A DNA stretch of 64,000 bases from Bacteroidales bacterium UBA3653 (lineage in GTDB: Bacteria > Bacteroidota > Bacteroidia > Bacteroidales > Paludibacteraceae): contig DFKE01000015.1 of assembly GCA_002373505.1 (NCBI GenBank), forward strand, positions 78,789 to 142,788. The letters are read 5' to 3'. A program made the position numbers and the translations under genes. Below are positions 15,944 to 24,016 of this stretch, in pieces. How positions within the stretch are numbered: position 1 is the first letter of the stretch; each line of letters begins with the position of its first letter. A model generated the notes under the pieces. That model made no database searches. It was not told the DNA's origin and saw nothing but the letters and a program-made list of their open reading frames with translations.

Positions 15944-15973
15944 ATTGGCACAAGATTTGTAGTGATTAGATGT

Positions 15974-16669
15974 ATGGAAATGAAAAACAAAACAATTCTG
16001 GTTGTCGATGACGAACCGGATATTCGCGAGATTCTTGTCTTTAACTTAGAACAGGAGGGCTACCGTTGTTTGCAAGCAAGTTGCGGACAGGAAGCATTGT
16101 GCATAGCCAAGGATGAACATGTGGATTTGGTGTTACTGGATATTATGATGCCGAACATGTCCGGTCTGGAAGTGGCGGAAGTGTGGCAGAAAGAGGAGAA
16201 CAGTCCGGCACTTATTTTTCTGACTGCATTGGGAGAGGAAGAGGATGTATTGCGCGGTTTTGAATTAGGCGCGGACGATTATATCCACAAGCCTTTTTCT
16301 TTAAAACAAGTGTTAGCACGCGTGGCAGCGGTCATACGTAGGCATAGTTCCGTAGATGTGACCACTGAGCCTTCTGGAAAATCCATTGTGTATGAGGACT
16401 TGGTTCTGTATGATTCCATGAAGACAGCAACCCTCTTCGGCAATCTTATCTCGCTGACGCGCATGGAATACGAACTGTTGGTGTTCATGCTGCAACACCC
16501 CGGCAAAATCTATACGCGTGCGGAAATCCTGCGCTATGTGTGGCCGAATGACGGTTTGGTGCTGGAACGCACGGTGGACGTGACGGTCAATAGGTTACGG
16601 AAGAAAATAGGTACTTATCGTGAACATTTGAAAGCCAAGACAGGGTATGGATATTATTGGGAGAAATAG
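15974..16669 (+). CDS. OmpR-family response regulator, PhoB-like
   Basis: 231 residues from ATG 15974 (MEMKNKTILVVDDEPD); an ATG two codons later is equally possible. The longer frame to 15890 would read through the Pho-like sites. The receiver domain has DDE near 11-13 and phosphoacceptor Asp56 in LVLLDIMMP. The winged-helix output domain (about 130-230) has LTRMEYELLVFMLQHPGK and the C-terminal hairpin TGYGYYW. Its position next to a Na/Pi cotransporter with Pho-box-like sites between them points to phosphate control. Its stop overlaps the kinase start, so the pair is coupled. Confidence 0.85.
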   Translation: MEMKNKTILVVDDEPDIREILVFNLEQEGYRCLQASCGQEALCIAKDEHVDLVLLDIMMPNMSGLEVAEVWQKEENSPALIFLTALGEEEDVLRGFELGADDYIHKPFSLKQVLARVAAVIRRHSSVDVTTEPSGKSIVYEDLVLYDSMKTATLFGNLISLTRMEYELLVFMLQHPGKIYTRAEILRYVWPNDGLVLERTVDVTVNRLRKKIGTYREHLKAKTGYGYYWEK

Positions 16670-17855
16670 GAACTTCGGGCTGACGCTTTTTTTTGCTATC
16701 AGCGTGTTTTTTCTGGCGTACGTACTGGTGTTTGCCGTCTATCAGGCATACCGCGAACGCGAGTATAAAAAAGAACTGGCAGGCGTGCGCGTAACGATAA
16801 TCAACTCAGACGGTGTAGTCCTCATGGATACAGAGAAAGACCCTCACACCATGCCTAATCATTTACAGAGACGAGAGGTGCAGCAGGCGTTGCAAGAGGG
16901 CTACGGATTTGATATCAGCCGGACCAGTGAGACGGACGGAGAGCGGTATTTCTATTCGGCAACGTATTTTCCGGAAACGGAGCAGATCATCCGGTCGGCT
17001 ATCCCGTATCCGGGCGAGAAGGCGGACGCGCCTATAACGAACAAAGGCTATATTGCGCTTTCGGTAATCATCTTTCTGCTGCTGTCTGCGATGTTATTTT
17101 TCTATACGCGACGTGTGGGGCGGCATGTGGACAGCACGATAGAAGATTTCCGTCAACAAGTCCGCACGGCGGAAGAGGAGAAAATGCGGATCAAACATGC
17201 CCTGACCCAGAACACGGCGCACGAACTCAAGACGCCTCTTGCCAGCATTAACGGTTATCTGGAGACGCTGGCTGCTCATCCGGATCTTTCTTTGGAACAA
17301 CGGCAACAGTTTCTCGGAAAATGTATGTCGCAGGCGCAGCGGATGACCGCCTTGCTGAGCGACATGTCCACGCTCACGCGTCTGGACAACATGCAAACGA
17401 CGTTGACGGAAAAGCAAACGGTGGACATGGTGGAAATTGCGCGTCAGGCCATAGAGGATGTGCGCCCAATGCTGGATCAAAAACAGATTGCCATCGCTTT
17501 GGACATGCCGCCGAAACTACCTATGCAGGGCGATTATAATCTGCTATATACCGTTTACCGCAATATTCTCGATAATTCTATATTGTACAGCGGATGCACA
17601 AAGATTTCCGTCACCGGCAATACGCAGTATGAATTTGCAATTACGGATGATGGAACGGGCATAGATGAGAAGCATCTGCCGCATTTGTTTGAGCGTTTCT
17701 ATCGCGTGGACAAAGGCCGTAGCCGTGACATGGGCGGCACGGGATTAGGCCTGGCGATTGTCAAAAACGCCGTTTCTCTGCATGGCGGCACTTGTTCCGC
17801 CGAACTCACCCGTCCTCACGGCCTGACCGTCCGTTTCTCCATTCCTCAGAACTGA
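16647..17855 (+). CDS. Sensor histidine kinase, PhoR-like
   Basis: 402 residues. Membrane helix 1 is about 10-32, a periplasmic sensor follows (about 35-130), and helix 2 is about 134-154. The HisKA box NTAHELKTPLAS has phosphoacceptor His192. The ATPase domain shows the N box YRNILDNSILYS (about 308), DDGTGID, the F box LFERFYRVD and the G box GGTGLGLAIV (about 360-370). The start overlaps the regulator by 23 nt. It phosphorylates and dephosphorylates the partner regulator. A phosphate signal is inferred from the neighbours, since the periplasmic domain itself gives no clue. Confidence 0.87.
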   Translation: MDIIGRNRNFGLTLFFAISVFFLAYVLVFAVYQAYREREYKKELAGVRVTIINSDGVVLMDTEKDPHTMPNHLQRREVQQALQEGYGFDISRTSETDGERYFYSATYFPETEQIIRSAIPYPGEKADAPITNKGYIALSVIIFLLLSAMLFFYTRRVGRHVDSTIEDFRQQVRTAEEEKMRIKHALTQNTAHELKTPLASINGYLETLAAHPDLSLEQRQQFLGKCMSQAQRMTALLSDMSTLTRLDNMQTTLTEKQTVDMVEIARQAIEDVRPMLDQKQIAIALDMPPKLPMQGDYNLLYTVYRNILDNSILYSGCTKISVTGNTQYEFAITDDGTGIDEKHLPHLFERFYRVDKGRSRDMGGTGLGLAIVKNAVSLHGGTCSAELTRPHGLTVRFSIPQN

Positions 17856-17879
17856 CCGCACAAAGCTACAATATTTTTT

Positions 17880-18078
17880 CGAGATATGCTAATAAAATTT
17901 TGATTTTGCCAGTGAAATGAATTGCTTTTTGCATGGATTTGTGAGTTGTTTTTTGCGTTTCCTCCTAAATCGGAATGTTTATTACTCCGCCACTACGTTC
18001 TGTCGATTATTACTCCGCCACTACGTTCTGTAGATTATTTTTTGAAATCTTGCCTATGTCAAAAAAATATCGTAGCTA
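17880..18078. repeat. Duplicated intergenic block, copy 2
   Basis: Direct-orientation partner of 13555-13720, with the ACTCCGCCACTACGTTCTGT unit itself in two tandem copies. It ends in TTGCCTATGTCAAAAAAATA, a degenerate form of the window's extended promoter. Confidence 0.75.
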
Positions 18079-18107
18079 TGGAAGGTGTAAAATTTCTGTT
18101 TTTTGCT

Positions 18108-18131
18108 AAAAAAGACGAGCCGTAGCCCGTC
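18108..18131 (-). terminator. Intrinsic terminator of the HTH-NTase-phosphoesterase operon
   Basis: GACGGGC-TACG-GCTCGTC stem followed by TTTTTT on the minus strand, about 90 nt past the phosphoesterase stop. Confidence 0.75.
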
Positions 18132-18220
18132 TGGAGGGAACTATCCGGAAATACCGGATGGTTGCAGTCTCTCGGTCATCTCTCGGTTGTGTCTCGGTGG
18201 TGAGTCGGTCAAAAGGGTAG

Positions 18221-19012
18221 TTAGGTAGTTACGATTCTTGGTACTTCCAGCAATTCCTTTATATCCAGCATCTTGTACCACACACCATCTATTTCACTGT
18301 GCCACGAGTTATGAAAATGCCCATAGTACCACCGCTCCAACGGATGCCCGTCTCGCTTCAGATGCGCCAAGATAGCATCCATGGTATGCCGCTCTGCATC
18401 ACATTCTTCGAGCAAAGTCGGGTCGTTCTGCGCCCAAGAAGAGAGTCCGCCTTTCGTCTGAAACTCACAGAAAGATGGAGCGGTATGCGTCACTACAATG
18501 TCAATCTTCAAACCCGCATCACTGATTGCGTCCAAAGAGGACGCGTCGTACTTAGGGGCTTCGTCCGGCCAGTAATAGACCTTACCAGGATGGCGAGCCA
18601 TCTCTTGTAGGCGGATCTGTCTATCCACGCTGATAGCACCTCCGACGCAGAGTACCGTTCGCCAGCATGATTGGATCACGGCATAATCCGGCATCGTGCG
18701 CCAACGCTTGTGCTCCACAGCCGTATGTCCTGCCGCGTCCGTTGCGAAATACGCAGGGTCGTCATGATTGCCCCGCACCATTGCTATCCAGCAGTTGTTC
18801 TGTGTCAGACGTTTCTCTATACGCCGAAACACTTGGTCATACGCACCCGGTTTCTCAAACCCGAATCCGCAATCTCCGGCAACAATCACCAGCGTATCGC
18901 GCATCCCGTAGCGGACACACATCTCGTACACCAGCGGCACAAATTCACCGTGTATATCCCCGCAGATAACCAGTGATTTCGCTTCAGGATATGTCACCAC
19001 AAACGGCTTCAT
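18221..19012 (-). CDS. Calcineurin-like metallophosphoesterase
   Basis: 263 residues. The metallophosphoesterase motifs are in order: GDIHGE (18-23), GDCGFG (about 47), GNHDD (about 82), THTAP (about 180) and GHFHNSW (about 240). These supply the two-metal centre that hydrolyses phosphoester or phosphodiester bonds. No signal peptide, so cytosolic. Its start overlaps the nucleotidyltransferase stop by ATGA, so the two are translationally coupled. Pairing with an NTase suggests it may reverse or complement nucleotide transfer, but the substrate is unknown. Last gene of the operon, followed by a terminator. Confidence 0.88.
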   Translation of the reverse strand: MKPFVVTYPEAKSLVICGDIHGEFVPLVYEMCVRYGMRDTLVIVAGDCGFGFEKPGAYDQVFRRIEKRLTQNNCWIAMVRGNHDDPAYFATDAAGHTAVEHKRWRTMPDYAVIQSCWRTVLCVGGAISVDRQIRLQEMARHPGKVYYWPDEAPKYDASSLDAISDAGLKIDIVVTHTAPSFCEFQTKGGLSSWAQNDPTLLEECDAERHTMDAILAHLKRDGHPLERWYYGHFHNSWHSEIDGVWYKMLDIKELLEVPRIVTT

Positions 19013-19773
19013 TGTAAATATGCTCTCTTCACTACATCCAGCAATCCTTCAACGCGTTGCGCACCAAGTCCGGCTGCATGCAGAAAATTCTCATTCGGCA
19101 GTTCATCTGCTACTCGCGTTACAAACTCCTGCATATCAGCCTCCATCTCTTCCGGCAACGCATAACGCGCTCCTTCTGTCAACATCGGTGCCAAGCGGAA
19201 GACATCTTTCTTATGCTTCTCTATGTCATCTGAGTCCACATCGTCCCCTTGCTCTTTGCGTGCGCACAAATCGTTATACGCTTTCGCCTTTAGACAAATC
19301 AGAGCTTCCGTATTTGCCAAATGCAGTCCATCCTCCAACCTACTATGCTCAATCGTGTAGTGATAATAACTGTCATTCATAAGTATAGCCGACAAACTTG
19401 ACAATTCATCCCCCAATGGTATAGGTTCCAAATGGGCATCATCCGGAATATCTATCACGCCTATATCACGTGCAAATAACTCAATTTGCTTTGGATATCG
19501 CTTGTCTTTGGGCTTTAGGAACCGAAAACACTCATGCTTGTCTGCTCCTCGCTGACGTTGTTCATATTCTCCGTCACGAACAAAGTTCCAAAATTCGCGA
19601 CCAAACTCAGGGGATAATACCTCTACTACCAAAATAATGTCAAGATCCTTTGTGGCACGAGGAACCTGAGCATTTATATCTTCATAAATATAGCAGGCAG
19701 CACCACCTATCAAGACATAGTTGCTTGTAAACTTAGCGAACCGCTCCTTAAACAAGTCCAATCCCGTCACCAT
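19009..19773 (-). CDS. AbiEii-type nucleotidyltransferase
   Basis: 254 residues. The NTase core is YVLIGGAACYIYE (about 19-31) followed by ATKDLDII (about 40-47). The first acidic pair (DLD) and the GG loop match AbiEii/DUF1814-like nucleotidyltransferases. The rest is helical. In AbiE systems such proteins are GTP-dependent toxins neutralised by an HTH antitoxin. Here an HTH gene lies directly upstream with a 7-nt overlap (ATGGTGA). The downstream phosphoesterase overlap makes a three-gene unit. It could instead be a housekeeping-like NTase with its regulator. Confidence 0.75.
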   Translation of the reverse strand: MVTGLDLFKERFAKFTSNYVLIGGAACYIYEDINAQVPRATKDLDIILVVEVLSPEFGREFWNFVRDGEYEQRQRGADKHECFRFLKPKDKRYPKQIELFARDIGVIDIPDDAHLEPIPLGDELSSLSAILMNDSYYHYTIEHSRLEDGLHLANTEALICLKAKAYNDLCARKEQGDDVDSDDIEKHKKDVFRLAPMLTEGARYALPEEMEADMQEFVTRVADELPNENFLHAAGLGAQRVEGLLDVVKRAYLQ

Positions 19774-20738
19774 TGTTTATCTTTCATTAATTGATTTATT
19801 TCTTTATGTACGCGTTCATCACTCGTATCGCGCAATGACAAATATAGGGATAGTACATCTACTATGTTATTGTTCCCCAGCAATTTCGGATCATATCGCC
19901 AAACCTCCACCACATGCTCGCCAAACTCTTTATCCAAATCCCTTCCCAAGTGCTGCGCTTCCTGTTTCGAGATCGCCCAATGTCGTTCTTGCGGTTCAGC
20001 TAACATCGTCCATTCAGCCAATGCCTCCTCGCCGCAAACATATGCATCCAATATCCTATCCGTCCGTAGCACGCGCTCTACCGGACTCTGCAGCACCGGC
20101 AACGCTTGCTCCCATAGTTCCTTGCCTTCACGGATGAACCTCATCCTTTTTTCACGACCAAGAGTCAATTCCACGAAATGATTGTCCGCCAACCATTTCA
20201 CAGCACGGTTGATATTCGGATACGAAACGCCCATCAACTCCGCAATAGGCTGAGCCGACATCCCGTTCAGATTCTGTTTCTGCAGATGGCAAAGCAACAC
20301 CACTTGTGCCATCACCGGCATCGGTTTGCCTTGCATATCCACCGGATTGCGTTGTACGCGCAAATCCATCAGCAGCGAAGGCATGAACAACTGACGTCCC
20401 GGAACAATCGTGTTCACTCGTGCTTCCACCAACCGCTTCATGTTGTACGGCTTCACTTCCGGCAACACCACAGCAGCATGCATCTCCAACGCCCTTTCCA
20501 CAATCGCGCAATGCTTCTTCAGCTGCATCGGTGTCGCATCCGCATCTTTGCAAACCATCAGACACACCTCGGCGCCCAGCAACTGACATTGCAGCAACTG
20601 ATAGGCATTCGTAATAAGAATCGGTAGTGCTTGTTTTTTGGCCTTATCCAATGGATAGATCTGCACTTCAGCACCCACCATCTTCTCTATGTATTCGCTG
20701 ATATTTCGCACGTTAACATTCATTTTGCTATTTATCAT
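19767..20738 (-). CDS. Winged-helix regulator, AbiEi-like antitoxin candidate
   Basis: 323 residues. The N-terminal 150 are alpha/beta (ISEYIEKMVGAEVQIYPL, then NTIVPGRQLFMPSLLMDL). A MarR/winged-helix DNA-binding domain follows at about 165-225 (AQPIAELMGVSYPNINRAVK, recognition helix, then a KRMRFIREG wing), and a helical C-terminal domain. AbiEi antitoxins also combine an HTH with a larger domain, but usually with the HTH at the N-terminus, so the match is by context more than fold. It is the first gene after the promoter at 20767-20798 and probably autoregulates. An alternative start is ATG 20723. Confidence 0.65.
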   Translation of the reverse strand: MINSKMNVNVRNISEYIEKMVGAEVQIYPLDKAKKQALPILITNAYQLLQCQLLGAEVCLMVCKDADATPMQLKKHCAIVERALEMHAAVVLPEVKPYNMKRLVEARVNTIVPGRQLFMPSLLMDLRVQRNPVDMQGKPMPVMAQVVLLCHLQKQNLNGMSAQPIAELMGVSYPNINRAVKWLADNHFVELTLGREKRMRFIREGKELWEQALPVLQSPVERVLRTDRILDAYVCGEEALAEWTMLAEPQERHWAISKQEAQHLGRDLDKEFGEHVVEVWRYDPKLLGNNNIVDVLSLYLSLRDTSDERVHKEINQLMKDKQW

Positions 20739-20766
20739 ACATTAATTATAAATTGCAAATCCGCTG

Positions 20767-20798
20767 CAAAGATATACAAAAAATCTGAATCCTGCAAA
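20767..20798 (-). promoter_or_regulatory. Promoter of the HTH-NTase-phosphoesterase operon
   Basis: TTTGCAGGATTC (-33) and TATCTTTG (-7, 20767-20774) on the minus strand. Confidence 0.75.
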
Positions 20799-20847
20799 TA
20801 TTTTTATGAAATTTTTCAGATTTTCTGATTTTCAAGTATTATTCGGC

Positions 20848-23214
20848 TTATTTCGTACCACTCAAGATACCGTTTTCTTTGTCCTCGTTATTTATACGTT
20901 TGCCGGAGTCGCGGCGTTGCGTACCGAAATCGAGGTTGCAATGGAAATTGAGAATAAGCATCTGGCGGAAATCCCGCATCTCGGCGTGCTGCGTGTTCGG
21001 GGCAAGAGCGGAGAGGTCTTTTGTCTCGATGCTGTAGCCCTTGACGGAGAAGGGATTCATCAGCATCGCACGGAAGCCCCATTTGTCGGCATTGTAACCA
21101 AGTCCGATATGGTGGTAGAACTCGCCGTACTCCAGCGTCTCGCCCCAGAGGTTATTGTAGCGCGTGGTTACTTCGCCGAAGAACTGCCAACCCTTGTACA
21201 TGCCCATGATACTTGCGCGAACACCCGGATTGAAATGCTTGTGCGTATAGGAATTGCCAAGGCTCACATAGTAATTGGCGAACGGCGCGACGGTGAAGAT
21301 CAGACTGTTATTGAGCACGCGCACTTGCACACTCGGAGCTACTTGCAGCCGATGAAAACCACGGTGGTTGGCGTATGTGCGGACGGCGTACGATTGACCG
21401 TCAATCAGCTGCTCAAAGGTCTCATCCATAATCGGTTTGTGGTCGTAAGAGTAGTTCGCCCAAAGGTTCAGATTGACGTACTTGGACTGCCAAGAAAGTT
21501 GCATCTCATTGGCAACAAACATGACGGGTTTGAGGTTTGGATTACCTTGCCGGATTTGGTATTTGTCTATCTGTTGCGCCACGTCCGACATCGCCGACAG
21601 AGACGGTTGGTAGCCGGAGACATAACCCTTATATTTCCAGAACACACCTTTTCCGAAGTCATAACTCATGGTCAGTTGCGGACGTGCAATCCAGTTCGAC
21701 TGTTTCTGTCCGGCTTGCTCAATGTATGTGTGCATAGCACCGATACCCACTGCGTACGAAAACTGCTTAACGCGCTGCTGCACTTCCGCAAAAGCGTACG
21801 TCTCCGCCGTCATCATAGAAACTGTGCTTTCGACTTTCGACTTTTGACTTTCGACTAAATATTGGTTTTCCATCCATTGTTGGTTGTGGCGTACGCCGAC
21901 CGTCAGGGCGATGTTCTCCCAATCCTTTTCATAGATAGCTTCGCCGATGAGTGAGTATTTGTTGCCTCTGACGCGAGAGGTTACATCGGTCGTGTCTGCA
22001 ACCGTTTCGCCAAGCGGCGTCTGCTCAAAACGGCGGTCGTTGCTACTGTTAATATACGTTCCTACCACGTCAAAATACAGGTGGTGGTTGTCCGGCAGGT
22101 TGTGCTCGTAATAGATGTCCAACGAGGGTGAAATGGATTGGTTGCTCTCGTGGTCGTGGATGGCGAAACTGTCTGTGGCTTGGTAGAGACGCGAATCGCG
22201 GTTGGTCTTCGAGTGCGGCATAAATAGCATGTTATCGCGCAAGGCAATTTGGACCCTATTTTTCTCGCCGTTCGTCCAATTATAGGTCAGTCCGAGATTG
22301 ACAGGATTACCCTTGAAACGTGTCGGTTCGCCCACTTCGCGGTTCTCAATCGTGCATGGCTTTTGACTTTCGACTTTCGACTTTTGACTAAAATAATACG
22401 TCTCCGCGTTCGTGCGCGTCCAATAGATGTCACGCGGCGAGTAGTGCGTCATGAGGCTGAACGACGATTTGCCAAAGTTTACTTTGCCCGACAGATGGTA
22501 CTCACCCCAACCGGGCATGGTCACGCCGTTGGACGCATTGAGCATCAGATTACCGCCGGTGTCGCGGTGACGGACGATGTAGTTGATGACCGCTGCCGCG
22601 CCGTTATAACGCACACCCGGCTGGTCGTGGTACTCGATACGGATGACATCCTTCGGGTTGATTGCCATGACCTCGGAATTGCTTGCCTCGATGCCGTTGA
22701 TACGCAACTGCACGTCTTGGTTGGCGAGGGTTTTGACGGTGTTGTCCGCAGGGTTCACCACGATACGCGGAATCTGCAAGTTCTGCAGCAGCGACATACC
22801 ATCCGAAGAAGCACCCAACTGCTCTTTGTTCGGCAGAAGAATCTGGCGGTCCACTTTCTGAATTACCGCGTCACCTTCTACCACCACTTCGCCCAGTTCC
22901 GTCGAAGCCTCGTTCATCTCAATCGTACCGAGGTTAGTGTTACCGCTTACAGTTAAACTCATGCCGATTGGTTCGTAACCGATGTACGAACATTCCAACA
23001 CGAACTCGCCCGTTTCGGTTTCCAAACTGAACTTTCCGTGCGCGTCCGTGACCGTGCCGGAAACTTGTTGGTCGCCATGTTTCAAACTGACATTGACACC
23101 GACGAGCGCACTTTTGTCCGCTGCGTCCTTGATAACTCCGCTAACCTTGTTGTTAGCTGCCATTGACACGGCGCAAACCATCGCCGCTGCCAATACGAAA
23201 TACTTTGTTTGCAT
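20848..23214 (-). CDS. Outer-membrane beta-barrel receptor (OMP_b-brl_3 type)
   Basis: 788 residues. After a signal peptide (1-19) comes a carboxypeptidase-regulatory-like domain (about 23-105; VSGVIKDAADKSALVGVNV), then a plug-like region (LLQNLQIPRIVVNP, about 140), then a long beta-barrel (about 220-780). This matches TonB-receptor-like outer membrane beta-barrel proteins. Two in-frame insertions of the TTTCGACTTTTGAC repeat encode nearly the same peptide, SQKSKVES, at about residues 280 and 458 (DNA 22361-22391 and 21826-21857). They probably sit in surface or periplasmic loops. It lies 25 nt downstream of a lipoprotein gene, so the two form an operon. Substrate unknown. Confidence 0.85.
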   Translation of the reverse strand: MQTKYFVLAAAMVCAVSMAANNKVSGVIKDAADKSALVGVNVSLKHGDQQVSGTVTDAHGKFSLETETGEFVLECSYIGYEPIGMSLTVSGNTNLGTIEMNEASTELGEVVVEGDAVIQKVDRQILLPNKEQLGASSDGMSLLQNLQIPRIVVNPADNTVKTLANQDVQLRINGIEASNSEVMAINPKDVIRIEYHDQPGVRYNGAAAVINYIVRHRDTGGNLMLNASNGVTMPGWGEYHLSGKVNFGKSSFSLMTHYSPRDIYWTRTNAETYYFSQKSKVESQKPCTIENREVGEPTRFKGNPVNLGLTYNWTNGEKNRVQIALRDNMLFMPHSKTNRDSRLYQATDSFAIHDHESNQSISPSLDIYYEHNLPDNHHLYFDVVGTYINSSNDRRFEQTPLGETVADTTDVTSRVRGNKYSLIGEAIYEKDWENIALTVGVRHNQQWMENQYLVESQKSKVESTVSMMTAETYAFAEVQQRVKQFSYAVGIGAMHTYIEQAGQKQSNWIARPQLTMSYDFGKGVFWKYKGYVSGYQPSLSAMSDVAQQIDKYQIRQGNPNLKPVMFVANEMQLSWQSKYVNLNLWANYSYDHKPIMDETFEQLIDGQSYAVRTYANHRGFHRLQVAPSVQVRVLNNSLIFTVAPFANYYVSLGNSYTHKHFNPGVRASIMGMYKGWQFFGEVTTRYNNLWGETLEYGEFYHHIGLGYNADKWGFRAMLMNPFSVKGYSIETKDLSALAPNTQHAEMRDFRQMLILNFHCNLDFGTQRRDSGKRINNEDKENGILSGTK
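21826..21857. repeat. TTTCGACTTTTGAC tract inside the receptor gene (1)
   Basis: Tandem CTTTCGACTTTCGACTTTTG words, read on the minus strand as SQKSKVES. Length keeps the frame. Confidence 0.8.
22361..22391. repeat. TTTCGACTTTTGAC tract inside the receptor gene (2)
   Basis: TTTTGACTTTCGACTTTCGA and continuation, read on the minus strand as SQKSKVESQK. It is in the same reading frame relative to the word as the first tract. Confidence 0.8.
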
Positions 23215-23239
23215 ATTATTATATTATTATAAGGTGATA

Positions 23240-23641
23240 CTATTTTTCGCCGCCGAAGACACCATGCGGGAAGATGTCTCGCAGTATAAGCAGATCATCG
23301 TCATTAACCCATTCCGCTTTGCCGTCGTAACTGCAATCAATGATGCTGTCGCAATGTTCGGTCATCAGCAGATGAATGATACGTTGGTCCAGATTTCCGT
23401 TTGCCTTGCGGAAAGTGTACTTGACCGCCACATACTTGCACGTTTGCCCCTGCCATTCACGCAAGCATTTGCGCTGAATACCATTGACAAAAACCAGTTT
23501 CTCACCCTCTTGCAGTCCACCGCCTTTGATGTAGCAATGTGCCGCAATGTGGATGTTCCACTTCTCACTTCCGGGCATACACCCGCTCATCGAAAGTACT
23601 GCTGCAAGTACCAATCCGATAATAAAAATTTTCTTTGTCAT
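23240..23641 (-). CDS. Orphan lipoprotein upstream of the receptor
   Basis: 133 residues. Lipoprotein signal with lipobox LSMSGC (Cys21). The mature part of about 112 residues contains several Cys (AHCYIKGGG, then RKCLREWQGQTCKY, then EHCDSIIDCSY). No family recognised. Probably an outer-membrane or periplasmic partner of the downstream receptor. The mRNA has a leader of about 190 nt containing the third copy of the CCCC-hairpin-GGGGACCCC structure, so expression is probably controlled at the RNA level. Confidence 0.7.
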   Translation of the reverse strand: MTKKIFIIGLVLAAVLSMSGCMPGSEKWNIHIAAHCYIKGGGLQEGEKLVFVNGIQRKCLREWQGQTCKYVAVKYTFRKANGNLDQRIIHLLMTEHCDSIIDCSYDGKAEWVNDDDLLILRDIFPHGVFGGEK

Positions 23642-23678
23642 AATAGTGTTTTTTGAGTTGTTAAACGTTTCCTTTTAT

Positions 23679-23831
23679 GGGGTCCCCGATGTGTGCGTCG
23701 CACGCAGTGGGGAGAGCGTAGAGCAAGGCGAAAATTCATATGAGCGATGGAATTATCGAGGCTGTTAACCTGCCGAGACAATTGCCTTTTGGCACGTCGC
23801 GAGTCGTATTGAGCCTTAGCTTAAGCGACTG
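23679..23831 (-). ncRNA. Structured leader, hairpin family copy 3
   Basis: The minus-strand stem CCCCACTGCGTGC-GACGCACACATCGGGG (23684-23712) ends in GGGGACCCC, preceded by GCTCTACGCTCT. The 5' end shares TTTGCAGTCGCTTAAG-CTAAGGCT and ACTCGCG with copy 2. The distance from GGGGACCCC to the start codon (about 38 nt) is the same as for copy 1. Confidence 0.6.
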
Positions 23832-23864
23832 CAAAGTTACTACAAAAACCCATTTATATCCAAA
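23832..23864 (-). promoter_or_regulatory. Promoter of the lipoprotein-receptor operon
   Basis: TTTG (-33) and TAACTTTG (-7, 23832-23839) on the minus strand. Confidence 0.7.
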
Positions 23865-23958
23865 TTCTACGATTTATATTTGCTTTTTGTAAAATGCTGA
23901 TATATAACACTTTGGTAAAATAAAAATTTATATATGGCCTTTATGGGTTTATATCAAC

Positions 23959-23989
23959 TTGCGTATGTCAGAATTTTTTTGTAATTTTG
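23959..23989 (+). promoter_or_regulatory. Extended promoter of the TPR-HTH regulator
   Basis: TTGCGTATGTCA (-33 region) and TAATTTTG (-7, 23982-23989). Confidence 0.8.
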
Positions 23990-24016
23990 CACTGTTTTTT
24001 GAAAATCGTATCGAAA

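Larger units (their letters stand above)
17856..18220. other. Gap: duplicated block and minus-strand terminator
   Basis: 365 nt without a convincing gene. It contains the second copy of the duplicated intergenic block, a tandem direct repeat TTATTACTCCGCCACTACG (17982 and 18008), a terminator for the minus-strand operon (18108-18131) and a perfect stem ATCCGG/CCGGAT. A 67-codon + frame here is repeat-derived. Confidence 0.6.
23642..24016. other. Gap: divergent promoters and structured leader
   Basis: 375 nt between divergent genes. It holds the leader RNA of the lipoprotein-receptor operon, its promoter (23832-23864), an AT-rich stretch and the promoter of the TPR regulator (23959-23989). 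No gene seen. Confidence 0.7.

Noticed and set aside
18077..18124. 15-codon frame (MEGVKFLFFAKKDEP) after a promoter-like sequence, as a leader peptide
   Set aside because: The hairpin behind it is oriented as a terminator for the minus-strand operon and no + strand gene follows, so attenuation makes no sense here.
17922..18125. 67-codon + frame in the phosphate-module gap
   Set aside because: It covers the duplicated intergenic block and runs into a terminator; no motif.
20806..21858. 350-codon + strand frame over the receptor gene
   Set aside because: It is the opposite strand of the receptor's beta-barrel coding region, with no family motif and a sequence rich in His/Val/Arg typical of a shadow frame.
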